From CAZQGE01 sp964592815 (GTDB lineage: Bacteria > Bacillota > Clostridia > Christensenellales > CAG-917): 18,982 nucleotides of DNA. Where the stretch lies: assembly GCA_964592815.1 (NCBI GenBank), contig CAZQGE010000023.1, positions 1 through 18,982 on the forward strand, in the 5' to 3' direction. The notes under the pieces were generated by a model that had not been told where the DNA came from, searched no databases, and saw nothing but the letters and a program-made list of their open reading frames with translations. Shown one piece after another: positions 1-8,500 of the stretch (position 1 is the stretch's first letter; every line of letters starts with the position of its first letter). The translations under genes and the position numbers were made by a program.

Positions 1-351
1 ACTTGATATTAGGTTTATTGTAACTTATATTATGTATATATATTATATTATGTTATGTTCAACTGTAATGAGAATGAAAAGCTAAATATAAGAGTTAAAA
101 CTAATAAGAAAATATTATTGCGGAATGCTAAAACAAAAATTAGAACAAATGCTATTGCAAATTTGCTTTATTATTTTTTAGGTTAGGATATAAGTAATAA
201 AATCAAATGCGTTAAACATAAGTAAAAATGAGATAGTAATTAAACACCAATAATAAACAAATTTGACGATTTGTATTATTATTTCTTTTGTATTAGGAAA
301 AAGCAAAAACCTTTTCGTATATATAAATGCACTTAATTTTTTGGAGTAGAA
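1..351. other. AT-rich non-coding region upstream of dnaG
   Basis: No convincing gene is visible on either strand. All six frames are broken by frequent stops, and the longest open stretches are under 30 codons without a ribosome binding site. The region probably carries the promoter of the dnaG operon, but I cannot place it confidently. A TTGACG hexamer at 263-268 is a possible -35 box, but no good -10 box lies 16-18 bases downstream. A TATAAG at 189-194 lacks a good -35. The only clear signal is GGAG at 343-346, five bases before the dnaG start. A short palindrome, GCAAATTTGC (about 157-166), is followed by a T-rich run but is too weak to call a terminator. Confidence 0.6.
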
Positions 352-2130
352 ATGCCATACGATAAGAACAACGATTTTACAGCTTTTTTAGACGAATTGA
401 AATACAAATGCGACATTGTTTCAATTATTTCGCAATACATACCGTTATCTAAAAAAAGTAATAAATATTTTGGTTGTTGTCCGTTTCATAATGAAAAGAC
501 GGCATCTTTTTGCGTTAATCCCGACGGGCAATATTACCATTGCTTTGGTTGCGGTGTAAGCGGAAACGTTATAAATTTTGTGCAGGAAATGGAGTCTTTG
601 TCTTTTATTGATGCGGTTAAGTATTTGGCGGATAAAGTTGGAATGGCGTTGCCCGAATATAAGGCAGACCCAAATTTCGCGCAGAAAAAAGAAGAAAGAG
701 ACGTGCTAAAACAACTTATGTTGGACGCTGCTCGTTTTTACAGAAACAACCTTTTGAAAGAGAATGCTGGGCGTGAAGCAAGAGAATATCTGGCAAAACG
801 TGGAATAACGGATGACATCGCAAAGCGATTTGGTATGGGGCTTTCATTGGACGAGGACAGCTTGCAGGCATATATGCGCCGAAAAAATTATAAAATTCAA
901 AATTTGCGTGATTGCGGTTTGGTGTCTGGCACAGAAAATAAAGATTGTTTTGCAAATAGAGTGATTGTTCCGATTATGAACGGATTGAATGAAGTTGTTG
1001 CTTTTGGCGGGCGCATTTTCCACGGTGAAAAAGATGTTGCAAAATACAAAAATTCGACAAACACAAAGCTGTTTAACAAAAGTCAGATGCTTTTTGGCAT
1101 AAATTTTATAAAAAAGGAAAAGAAAGAGGGCAGAGGGTTTAACGAAATTATTTTGGTTGAAGGCTATATGGACGTTATTGCCTTGGCATCGGTTGGAATA
1201 TTCAACGTTGTAGCTGGAATGGGGACTGCCTTAACGGAAGGACAAGCAAATGAAATTAAAAGGCTTGTGCCAAACGTTTACGTTTGTTACGACGGCGATA
1301 GTGCAGGACATAAGGCTTCGATAAAGAACATAGATATATTGTCAAAAGTGGGCTTGAATTGCAAAATTGTTTCGTTAGATGACGGCTTTGACCCCGACGA
1401 CACAGTAAAACAAGAGGGTTATGACGGCTTTATTAAACGTATGAACGACGCATTGCCATTGATTGACTATAAACTAAAACTTTGTGCCGACTTGTGTGAC
1501 TTGAACAGCGCAGACGGGAAAGCAAAATTTGTCAAAAATGCGCTAACTGTTTTAGAACAGGTTGAAACTCAGGCGGAAAGGGAAGTATATTACAAAAAAG
1601 TGTCTGAGAAAAGTGGTGTATCCGTTGACGCTTTAAGAGGCGATTGGCTGAATTTGACGGCTAACACAAGTCAAGTAAATGAAAAAGTTGTAAAAGAAAA
1701 AGAGTCTAAAACCTTATATTCTGCGAGATACGTGTTAAACCGTTTGTTAAACAATAAAGATTATGCAGATTATTCGTTGCTCAAACGTGAGTGGTTGGCG
1801 TTGCCTGTATATCAAAGCGTTTATGACTTTATTGTGAGCAAACCAAAGTTCGAGATAAATATTTCACAGCTTTTTGATGTTATGCCTATGTCGGATGAAA
1901 TCAACGGAATTTTGGACATAGACACGTCTTTTGACCGCGACGCATTGGAAATGGAATATTATTACGACTGCCTTAACAATATTGCAAACGAATACATATC
2001 TGGAAGATTGGCGTTTTTGAAGGATAGCTTTAAGACGTTGTCGTCTGCGGATGAAAAAAGAAAAACAACTATTGAAATAGCAAAATTAACAAAGCAAAAA
2101 TCATCAAACAACATTAAAGATAAACTTTAA
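352..2130 (+). CDS. dnaG: DNA primase DnaG
   Basis: This is the bacterial primase, which makes the RNA primers for lagging-strand synthesis and works with the replicative helicase at the fork. The 592-residue protein has the expected order. An N-terminal CHC2 zinc-binding domain has ligands at C43, H46, C64 and C67, with the exact C-x2-H-x17-C-x2-C spacing. The catalytic core follows, with a TOPRIM domain showing the EGYMD motif (E270) and the YDGDSAG motif (D314, D316) that bind metal. The divergent C-terminal part (about 440-592) fits the helicase-interaction domain. The ATG at 352 has GGAG five bases upstream. It opens a run continuing into sigA after 18 bases, the classical Firmicutes primase-sigma pairing. 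The length is normal and no key residue is missing. Confidence 0.98.
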   Translation: MPYDKNNDFTAFLDELKYKCDIVSIISQYIPLSKKSNKYFGCCPFHNEKTASFCVNPDGQYYHCFGCGVSGNVINFVQEMESLSFIDAVKYLADKVGMALPEYKADPNFAQKKEERDVLKQLMLDAARFYRNNLLKENAGREAREYLAKRGITDDIAKRFGMGLSLDEDSLQAYMRRKNYKIQNLRDCGLVSGTENKDCFANRVIVPIMNGLNEVVAFGGRIFHGEKDVAKYKNSTNTKLFNKSQMLFGINFIKKEKKEGRGFNEIILVEGYMDVIALASVGIFNVVAGMGTALTEGQANEIKRLVPNVYVCYDGDSAGHKASIKNIDILSKVGLNCKIVSLDDGFDPDDTVKQEGYDGFIKRMNDALPLIDYKLKLCADLCDLNSADGKAKFVKNALTVLEQVETQAEREVYYKKVSEKSGVSVDALRGDWLNLTANTSQVNEKVVKEKESKTLYSARYVLNRLLNNKDYADYSLLKREWLALPVYQSVYDFIVSKPKFEINISQLFDVMPMSDEINGILDIDTSFDRDALEMEYYYDCLNNIANEYISGRLAFLKDSFKTLSSADEKRKTTIEIAKLTKQKSSNNIKDKL

Positions 2131-2148
2131 TCACCAAGGAGGATTATT

Positions 2149-3195
2149 GTGGATAGAGAACAACTTTTGAAACAGGAAATCGATAAGATTATCGCTATGG
2201 GAAAAGTCAACGGTTCGGTTACCGAAGACGAAATTATGGCGAAATTGGAACATTTGAACGCTACTGCCGAAGATATGGAAGTCGTTTTTAATGCTCTCGC
2301 AAACGAAAATATCACAGTTGAAGAAACCAAGGACGAGCCCAATCCAAATATTGATAGAATTATCGAAAGTACGGTTGACGACTCTGTCAAAATGTATCTT
2401 AAAGATATAGGGAAAGTGCCTCTTTTGACTGCCGAAATGGAAGTCGATTTGGCAAAACGTATGGAAGAAGGCGATGAAAGCGCGAAGAAAGTTTTGTCAG
2501 AAGCTAACTTGCGTTTGGTGGTTTCTATCGCAAAAAGGTATGTGGGACGCGGAATGCAATTTCTTGACCTAATTCAAGAAGGCAACTTAGGACTTATGAA
2601 AGCCGTTGAAAAATTTGATTATACAAAAGGTTTTAAGTTTTCAACATACGCAACTTGGTGGATTAGACAAGCTATAACCCGTGCTATTGCCGACCAAGCA
2701 AGAACCATACGTATTCCTGTTCATATGGTTGAAACAATAAACAAGCAAGTGCGCGCGACAAGACAACTTTTGCAAAGATTGGGCAGAGAACCCTCTCCAG
2801 AAGAAATTGCGACATTTTTAGGTTGTTCGGAAGAAAGAGTACGTGAAATTCAAAAAATTGCTCTTGACCCCGTATCGTTGGAAACTCCTATTGGTGAAGA
2901 AGAAGACAGCCACTTGGGTGACTTTATTGAGGATAACACCGCGTTGTCACCGTCTGACGTTGCAGAAAGCAATATGCTTAAAGAACAGCTTGTTCAAGTG
3001 CTAAACACTTTGACTCCAAGAGAAGAAAAGGTGTTGCGTTTGCGTTATGGTTTGGATGATAACCGTCCGAGAACTTTGGAAGAGGTTGGCAAGGAATTTA
3101 ACGTTACTCGTGAAAGAATACGTCAAATTGAAGCCAAAGCATTGAGAAAATTGCGTCACCCCAACAGACTTAAAAAGCTCAAAGATTTTGATTGA
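2149..3195 (+). CDS. sigA: Primary RNA polymerase sigma factor (sigma-70/SigA)
   Basis: This is the housekeeping sigma factor that directs RNA polymerase to -35/-10 promoters. The 348-residue protein has a short acidic N-terminal section (about 1-65). Region 1.2 starts near DDSVKMYLKDIG (77-88). Region 2 covers about 118-190, including the NLRLVVSIAKRY, FDLIQEGN-like and FSTYATWWIRQAI blocks. Region 3 follows at about 195-270, and region 4 ends with the helix-turn-helix around 306-335 (TLEEVGKEFNVTRERIRQIE). All core blocks are close to consensus, as expected for the primary rather than an alternative sigma. The start is GTG at 2149, with a perfect AAGGAGG (2136-2142) six bases upstream. An ATG start would lose region 1.1. 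The stop codon almost touches the next gene, implying co-transcription and translational coupling. Confidence 0.98.
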   Translation: MDREQLLKQEIDKIIAMGKVNGSVTEDEIMAKLEHLNATAEDMEVVFNALANENITVEETKDEPNPNIDRIIESTVDDSVKMYLKDIGKVPLLTAEMEVDLAKRMEEGDESAKKVLSEANLRLVVSIAKRYVGRGMQFLDLIQEGNLGLMKAVEKFDYTKGFKFSTYATWWIRQAITRAIADQARTIRIPVHMVETINKQVRATRQLLQRLGREPSPEEIATFLGCSEERVREIQKIALDPVSLETPIGEEEDSHLGDFIEDNTALSPSDVAESNMLKEQLVQVLNTLTPREEKVLRLRYGLDDNRPRTLEEVGKEFNVTRERIRQIEAKALRKLRHPNRLKKLKDFD

Positions 3196-3196
3196 T

Positions 3197-3874
3197 ATGC
3201 CAATTAGACTTGACCAAAGGTTGAAAACCGTTGCCGATTTGGTTGACGGAAAAGTTGTTGCCGACATAGGTTGCGACCACGGCAAACTTGGGTATTATTT
3301 GTTGGGTGTTGAAAAGGCGAAAAAGGTTATTGCAACAGATATTAGTGCTCCAAGTTTGAAAAAGGCAAAAGAACTTGCGCTTGAAAACGGAGTTTGTGAC
3401 AATATGGAAACACGTTTAGGCGATGGACTTGAACCTGTTGAATCGGCTGAGGCAGACAACGTTATAATTGCAGGAATGGGTGGCGACTTAATTGCTAAAA
3501 TTATATTGTCAGCGTATGAGAAAAATAAAAGGTATCAAACGTTTATTTTGTCGCCCAATACTCATGCGGAAAAAGTTAGAAGAACTTTGTCGGAAATAGG
3601 ACACGAAATTATAGTTGACGATATAGTTTTTGCTTGTGGAAAGTATTATACTGTTATCAAAAGCAAAGAAGGCGGCGAAGTCGTGTTGACTGAAAAACAA
3701 ATTTTGTTGGGTAAGTTTTACAACAAAAACGAAAATTTTTTCAATTATGCTGTTAGAGAATTGAAAAATACTAAGGCTATCATTTCAAAAGGAGCAAGCT
3801 CGCAGAAGTTGCTTGAAAAACAAGAACTTTTGGAACAAGCAATAAAAGAATTTGAAGCCAAAAACGTAAGGTAA
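3197..3874 (+). CDS. trmK: TrmK-type tRNA (adenine-N1)-methyltransferase
   Basis: This is predicted to methylate N1 of adenine 22 in tRNA using S-adenosylmethionine, the activity of B. subtilis TrmK (YqfN). The 225-residue protein opens with RLDQRLKTVADLV, then the Rossmann-fold cofactor motif VADIGCDHGKLGYYLL (about residues 21-36). It also has the family signature NVIIAGMGGDLI and a C-terminal helical section (about 150-225) rich in Lys and Glu. I chose ATG 3197, one base after the sigA stop. A TTG nine bases earlier (3188), inside the sigA end, would add only MID. There is no Shine-Dalgarno at either, so translation probably depends on ribosomes finishing sigA. The order sigA-trmK-Nif3-like is conserved in Firmicutes and supports the call. 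Confidence 0.92.
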   Translation: MPIRLDQRLKTVADLVDGKVVADIGCDHGKLGYYLLGVEKAKKVIATDISAPSLKKAKELALENGVCDNMETRLGDGLEPVESAEADNVIIAGMGGDLIAKIILSAYEKNKRYQTFILSPNTHAEKVRRTLSEIGHEIIVDDIVFACGKYYTVIKSKEGGEVVLTEKQILLGKFYNKNENFFNYAVRELKNTKAIISKGASSQKLLEKQELLEQAIKEFEAKNVR

Positions 3875-3876
3875 TT

Positions 3877-4641
3877 ATGAGAAATAAAGAAATAATTAAA
3901 AAGATTGAGGAGTTTGCGCCGTTAGCATTGGCTGAGGAGTGGGACAACGTAGGCTTGATTATAGGCTCACTTGAAGACGAATGCCGTGGTGTGTTGATTG
4001 CACTAGATTTGACGCTTGAAACAGCAAAAGAAGCGGTGCAAAAAGGGTGTAACTTGATTGTTACGCATCACCCGATAATTTTTAATAAAATAAATAAAAT
4101 AGTTACAGATGAAAGTCAAGGCGAAATTATAAAAACGCTTATGAGCTCAGGCATATCCGCTTATGCAGTTCACACCAATTTAGATAAAACGAAAGGTGGA
4201 ATTGGCTACAAACTTGCCGCATATTTAGAAGGCGAAAACGTCAAAGGCGACGGTGTTGGTGTGATATTTACAATAGACACTCAATCACTTGAAAACTTTG
4301 CGAGAAAAATTGCCAAAAAACTTGCCGATAAATCGGTTAAAGTGGTTGGAAACCCTGACGCAAAAATAACAACCGTGTACGTTGTAAGCGGTGGCGGAGG
4401 CGATTTGGACTTGTTTAGGCGCGCCCGAGAAGTTGCCGACGTTTTTGTTACGGGAGATATAAAGCATCACGTCTATATTGAAGCGCAAAATGAAAATTTC
4501 CCGCTTGTGGAATTTTCTCATTACAGCAGCGAAATTGTGGCAGTTGACATTTTGTATAACTTGCTTAAACCGCAATTTTCAGACTTAAATTTGGCGAAAG
4601 CCAAACAGCAATGTCCGTTTAGGATTTTGGAGGAACTATGA
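3877..4641 (+). CDS. Nif3-like dinuclear metal-centre protein (YqfO family)
   Basis: This belongs to the Nif3/DUF34 family (GTP cyclohydrolase I type 2-like), a widespread group binding two metal ions; its biochemical role is not settled. At 254 residues it is the short form. B. subtilis YqfO carries an extra inserted PII-like domain of roughly 120 residues, which is missing here. Metal ligands are visible: H64/H65 in VTHHPIIF, D103 in HTNLDKTKGG, and H215 and E219 in EFSHYSSE near the C terminus. G-D-I-K-H-H at 193-198 is also typical. The gene starts two bases after trmK ends, and its stop overlaps the ATG of the next gene by four bases (ATGA at 4638-4641), so it sits inside an operon. The historical GTP cyclohydrolase label should not be taken as function. 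Confidence 0.92.
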   Translation: MRNKEIIKKIEEFAPLALAEEWDNVGLIIGSLEDECRGVLIALDLTLETAKEAVQKGCNLIVTHHPIIFNKINKIVTDESQGEIIKTLMSSGISAYAVHTNLDKTKGGIGYKLAAYLEGENVKGDGVGVIFTIDTQSLENFARKIAKKLADKSVKVVGNPDAKITTVYVVSGGGGDLDLFRRAREVADVFVTGDIKHHVYIEAQNENFPLVEFSHYSSEIVAVDILYNLLKPQFSDLNLAKAKQQCPFRILEEL

Positions 4642-5348
4642 ACTTTGATAAAATTTTAGAATATCAAAAGACAGACCAAGAATTATTGAATTTGGAAAGT
4701 GAAGTTGCAAAGAGCAACGAAAGAGCTCAATTTGCACAAGCAAAGAGCAACGTTGCGTATGCGACCGAACAAATTTCAAAGTTGTCGCAAGAGGCGCAAG
4801 ACTTGCTTGCTGATTACAACAAAATGAACACAAAGATAGACCAGCTCAAAGCAAAACTTGACGAGTTTGACGGTATAATCGAAGGTGTTGCGGATATGTC
4901 CGAAGCTGATTATTACATCAAGGCTGTTGAGCAAATTGCTGAGGAAATCACAAATTTAGAAAAAAGTTGTTCAGCGTCGTCACACAAAATTGACGAGCTT
5001 AACTCTAATTATAAAAAAACTTGGGAACAGGGCACAAAGGCGTCCGAGATTATGAAAATCAAAAAAGCCGAGTATGACAACGTTGTAAACACAAGACGTC
5101 CTGTCGTTGCAGAAATTAACGCAAAACTTGAATCTATAAAGGCTGATACTCCCATTGAATTGATAGAAATGTATTTAGCTTTGCGTCAAGCAAAGGTTAC
5201 GCCTGCATTTGTAGAATATGACCCTAACGTTGGAAGTTGTGGCAGATGCTTTATGGAGTTGCCAAACGATACAAAAGCAAAACTTAGAAAGTCTGGTGAT
5301 TATGTGGAGTGTCCGCATTGTCGTAGAATACTTTATATACCAAATTAA
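4638..5348 (+). CDS. Coiled-coil protein with C-terminal C4 zinc ribbon (DUF164/CdsZ-like)
   Basis: This 236-residue cytoplasmic protein has two parts. Residues 1 to about 165 form a long alpha-helical, heptad-like section rich in Glu, Lys, Ala and Gln, expected to make an antiparallel coiled-coil hairpin. The C terminus is a treble-clef-like zinc ribbon with C201, C204, C225 and C228 in the pattern CGRC...CPHC. This matches the DUF164 family (Chlamydia CT398/CdsZ, Helicobacter HP0958/FlgZ), whose members have been proposed to bind RNA, sigma-54 or secretion components. The role in Firmicutes is unclear. Its ATG overlaps the Nif3-like stop (ATGA), with GGAGG at 4629-4633 giving a short four-base spacer. 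The arrangement after sigA and the Nif3-like gene is common in Clostridia. Confidence 0.85.
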   Translation: MNFDKILEYQKTDQELLNLESEVAKSNERAQFAQAKSNVAYATEQISKLSQEAQDLLADYNKMNTKIDQLKAKLDEFDGIIEGVADMSEADYYIKAVEQIAEEITNLEKSCSASSHKIDELNSNYKKTWEQGTKASEIMKIKKAEYDNVVNTRRPVVAEINAKLESIKADTPIELIEMYLALRQAKVTPAFVEYDPNVGSCGRCFMELPNDTKAKLRKSGDYVECPHCRRILYIPN

Positions 5349-5368
5349 AAAACCTTAGGGAGGTAATT

Positions 5369-8300
5369 ATGAATTGTTTTAATAATCCAAAAATTTACTC
5401 TGTAAATACAGTTGATAAGTATGGAGTTGGATTTCCTTGTGACATAAAAGGAAATAAACGCATTGTTAGTTTGAATGGTGAATGGAACTTCAAACATTTT
5501 CTTTCCTGCACAATTATGGCGTTAGAGCCAAAAAATTGGGAAAAGATTGATGTGCCTTCAAACTGGCAACTGAAAGGCTATGGAAAGCCTATTTACACCA
5601 ATATAAATTATCCTTATCCAATATCAACAAATCCGTTCAAGATGCCTTACATAAAAGAAAAAGAGAACCCTTGTGCAATTTATATGCGCAAATTCAATCT
5701 TGAAAAAATTGACAGTTTAGTTCATATCAATTTTGCTGCAAACAGCGGTGCGGAACTTTATATCAACGGAAAATTTGTTGGATATTCAGAGTCTAGTTTT
5801 GATTATCAAGAATATGACATTACAGACTTTATTTTTGAAGGTGAAAATGAAGTCAAAATTATTGTTTACCGTTATACGACAGGTAGTTATCTTGAAGACC
5901 AAGATATGTGGAGATTGTCAGGACTATTCCGTGACGTAAACTTAATTTTTATTCCAAAAGCAAGTATATATGACGCTTATGCACGCGCTGATTTCAATGA
6001 TGATATGAGCGAGGCATATTTGAACATAAACTTTGACGTTAGAGCCAAAAAAACAGCCATTGACGACGGATTAGTTAAAGTTTTGATGCTCGACAAAGAC
6101 GGAAATGAAATTGTAAACGACGTTTTAGGCGTTGTTGGCTTGGACGACGGCGAAAGTTTGCCCTTGAAATTCTCACAAAAAATTGTAAAGCCACATTTGT
6201 GGAGTGCGGAAAACCCGTATCTTTATACTTTACGATTTACCTTTACTCAAAAAGTTAAGGGAATTGATAGCTTCCTTGATATGCGTGAAATCAAATTTGG
6301 TTTTAGAGAAATAAAAGTTGTACCTTCTATAAACGGAAACGACCCCTATATCTCTCTTAACAAAAAGAAACTTAAAATTAGAGGTGTTAACCGTCACGAA
6401 TTTCACCCAGAGTACGGACACGCTGTTCCAAGAGAATTGATTGAAAAAGACTTGATTTTGCTTAAAAAGAACAATATCGACAGCGTTAGAACCTCTCACT
6501 ATCCAAATTCCAGAGATTTTTATGAGTTGTGCGATATATACGGCATTATGGTTATGAGTGAAAACAATTTGGAAACTCACGGACTTGCTACAACAATTCC
6601 GCATAACAACAAAATGTGGACGGAACAATGCTGTTGGCGTATGCAAAATATGGTCAAAACTTACCGCAATCACGCTTCAATTTTGTTTTGGTCGTTGGGT
6701 AATGAGTCAGGAACAGGCAAAGCATTTGCAAAAATAAAGAAAGCGGCTTTGGAACTTGACGAAACTCGTCCTATCCATTACGAATGTGACGGCTATATGA
6801 AAGTTACGGATATTATGAGCGAAATGTATACGCAAGAAGGTGCAATGGAAGAAATTGCCGCAAATCGTATCCATCAACACTCACAAGCCTTGTGGTGCAT
6901 AACCGGGCACTTGCTTATGCCTAAAATGTATCGCGATAAGCCGTTCATACTTTGTGAATATTCTCACGCAATGGGCAACAGCTTAGGCAACTTTGCAGAT
7001 TATTGGAAACACTTTAAGGCGCACGACAGATTGTGTGGCGGTTACATTTGGGACTTTGCCGACCAATCAATTAAACGTGTTACGGCAGAAGGTAGAGTTG
7101 AATGGACTTACGGTGGCGACTGGGGCGATAAGCCTAACGATGGCAACTTTGCTTTCAACGGAATTGTTAGGGGTGACAGAAGTCCTAACCCTGCGCTTTT
7201 TGAAGTTAAAAAGGTGTATCAACAAATTCAATTCAAACTTGTTGATGAAAATATTGAAATCAAAAATGAATATCTTTTCACAGATATTGCAAAATATGGC
7301 TTGAAAATTCAACTTTTGGCAAACGGCGCAGTCGTTCAAGAAAAAGAAATGCAAATGCCCAGCGTGATGCCTGGTGAAACAACTATGATAGCTTTGCCTT
7401 TCAGCATTCCTGCACAAGCAAATGAATACGTTGTAAACTGCATAGCAATTAAAAAAGAAGATGAAAACGGCTTGAATAAGGGTGACGTAATTGCTATGGA
7501 ACAGTTGGAAATCAGCGGATATTTGTCAAAAGAATTTGTCAAAGCTAAAGGCAAAACCGTTTTCCGTGAAGATGGAAAAATTATTGCTGAATTTGGCAAT
7601 ATGCGCGCCACAATCAACAAAAATTCTGGTGCAATTACATCAATCGTTTCTCTTGCTGACGGCAGAGAATTGCTGTCTGACGGAATAAAACCCAACTTTT
7701 GGCGCGCTCCAATTGACAACGACTTATCTCCTCAATTACCAAGATTTGTAAACAACTACATTTTTGGAAAATTCTTCTTCAAGAGATGTAACGATTATTT
7801 AGTTAAGTCAAATATGGTGTTTACGGACAAAACCATTGAAATTGATTGGTACGTCCCGAATATGGCGTTCTGCAAGACAATTTACGAAGCTGGCGAAAAT
7901 GGACTTAAAATTACAATGCGCCTCAAAAACCGTTTCTTTGGTATGCCAAGATTTGGTTTTAGAATGAAAACTAAATTGCCAAATGAAATTGAGTTTTACG
8001 GAAAAGGACCTCACGAAAACTATTGCGACCGCAAAACGGGTGCATATTTGGGAATTTACAGCGGAACTGTTGAAGATTTCCAACACGACTATCTTTTCCC
8101 GCAAGAAAACGGAAACCATAGTGATACAAGAAGTTTGACTGTTGGAGGAAAGAACGGATTGAACTTTGTTGCACTTGATAAACCGTTTGAATTTTCTGTA
8201 CATAACTATACAATGGAAGATTGCGAGAGTGCAAAACACTTACACGAATTGAAGAAGGGTGATGAGCTTGAAATTTTTATTGACGGCGCACAAAGAGGCG

Positions 8301-8392
8301 TTGGTGGCGACGTTCCTGCTATTGCTTGCACAAAGAGTCAATATAAGATTAAGCCAAATCAAACTCACGAATTGTCTTTTATAATAAAATAA
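5369..8392 (+). CDS. lacZ: Beta-galactosidase, glycoside hydrolase family 2 (LacZ-type)
   Basis: This enzyme is predicted to hydrolyse terminal non-reducing beta-D-galactosides such as lactose. It is 1007 residues, close to E. coli LacZ, with no signal peptide, so it is probably cytoplasmic. Domain order: sugar-binding jelly roll (about 35-195), immunoglobulin-like domain (about 205-315), catalytic TIM barrel (about 318-610, starting near RGVNRHEFHP), a linker immunoglobulin-like domain, and the C-terminal beta-galactosidase small-chain domain (about 715-1005). The acid/base glutamate is E446 in LGNESG and the nucleophile is E530 in CEYSHAMGNS. AGGGAGG stands seven bases upstream of the ATG. 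It follows the zinc-ribbon gene by only 20 bases with no terminator between, and ends at the strong hairpin at 8435-8462. No sugar transporter or dedicated repressor adjoins it on the 5' side. Substrate preference (lactose versus host or plant galactosides) cannot be read from sequence. Confidence 0.95.
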   Translation: MNCFNNPKIYSVNTVDKYGVGFPCDIKGNKRIVSLNGEWNFKHFLSCTIMALEPKNWEKIDVPSNWQLKGYGKPIYTNINYPYPISTNPFKMPYIKEKENPCAIYMRKFNLEKIDSLVHINFAANSGAELYINGKFVGYSESSFDYQEYDITDFIFEGENEVKIIVYRYTTGSYLEDQDMWRLSGLFRDVNLIFIPKASIYDAYARADFNDDMSEAYLNINFDVRAKKTAIDDGLVKVLMLDKDGNEIVNDVLGVVGLDDGESLPLKFSQKIVKPHLWSAENPYLYTLRFTFTQKVKGIDSFLDMREIKFGFREIKVVPSINGNDPYISLNKKKLKIRGVNRHEFHPEYGHAVPRELIEKDLILLKKNNIDSVRTSHYPNSRDFYELCDIYGIMVMSENNLETHGLATTIPHNNKMWTEQCCWRMQNMVKTYRNHASILFWSLGNESGTGKAFAKIKKAALELDETRPIHYECDGYMKVTDIMSEMYTQEGAMEEIAANRIHQHSQALWCITGHLLMPKMYRDKPFILCEYSHAMGNSLGNFADYWKHFKAHDRLCGGYIWDFADQSIKRVTAEGRVEWTYGGDWGDKPNDGNFAFNGIVRGDRSPNPALFEVKKVYQQIQFKLVDENIEIKNEYLFTDIAKYGLKIQLLANGAVVQEKEMQMPSVMPGETTMIALPFSIPAQANEYVVNCIAIKKEDENGLNKGDVIAMEQLEISGYLSKEFVKAKGKTVFREDGKIIAEFGNMRATINKNSGAITSIVSLADGRELLSDGIKPNFWRAPIDNDLSPQLPRFVNNYIFGKFFFKRCNDYLVKSNMVFTDKTIEIDWYVPNMAFCKTIYEAGENGLKITMRLKNRFFGMPRFGFRMKTKLPNEIEFYGKGPHENYCDRKTGAYLGIYSGTVEDFQHDYLFPQENGNHSDTRSLTVGGKNGLNFVALDKPFEFSVHNYTMEDCESAKHLHELKKGDELEIFIDGAQRGVGGDVPAIACTKSQYKIKPNQTHELSFIIK

Positions 8393-8434
8393 CTTTTTGT
8401 TTACACAATTAAGTTAAACGATTTACGAACATGG

Positions 8435-8462
8435 AACAAGTCCGCTTTTGCGGACTTGTTTT
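8435..8462 (+). terminator. Rho-independent terminator after beta-galactosidase
   Basis: A perfect 11-bp stem (8435-8445 with 8450-8460) with a TTTT loop contains four consecutive C/G pairs at its top and ends in a T run (8459-8462). It is the first clear terminator after 352, so it probably ends the whole dnaG to beta-galactosidase transcript. It lies about 40 bases past the stop codon. Confidence 0.92.
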
Positions 8463-8465
8463 ATA

Positions 8466-8494
8466 TTGAAAAATAAAGTGCAATATGATATTTT
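8466..8494 (+). promoter_or_regulatory. Candidate sigma-A promoter for the membrane LuxR-type gene
   Basis: TTGAAA (8466-8471) is followed after 17 bases by TATTTT (8489-8494). Counting seven bases past the -10 box puts the transcription start at about 8501, which is the A of the gene's ATG. The -10 box is only a moderate match. An alternative TATGAT at 8484-8489 is a better -10 but lacks a good -35; it would start transcription about five bases before the ATG. Either reading gives almost no 5' leader. Confidence 0.4.
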
Positions 8495-8500
8495 ATATAT

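Noticed and set aside
149..178. GCAAATTTGC palindrome with following T run as a terminator for an upstream gene
   Set aside because: The palindrome would leave almost no loop, the stem is weak and AT-rich, and no upstream coding region is visible within the window.
263..296. TTGACG-based promoter for dnaG
   Set aside because: No acceptable -10 box at 16-19 bases; the nearest TATTAG is 22 bases away.
4285..4833. Minus-strand open frames opposite the Nif3-like and zinc-ribbon genes
   Set aside because: No ribosome binding site and low-complexity translations; the + strand genes are well supported by family motifs.
6230..8239. Long minus-strand and alternate-frame open frames across the beta-galactosidase gene
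   Set aside because: They lack ribosome binding sites and recognisable domains, and simply mirror the codon pattern of the GH2 gene.
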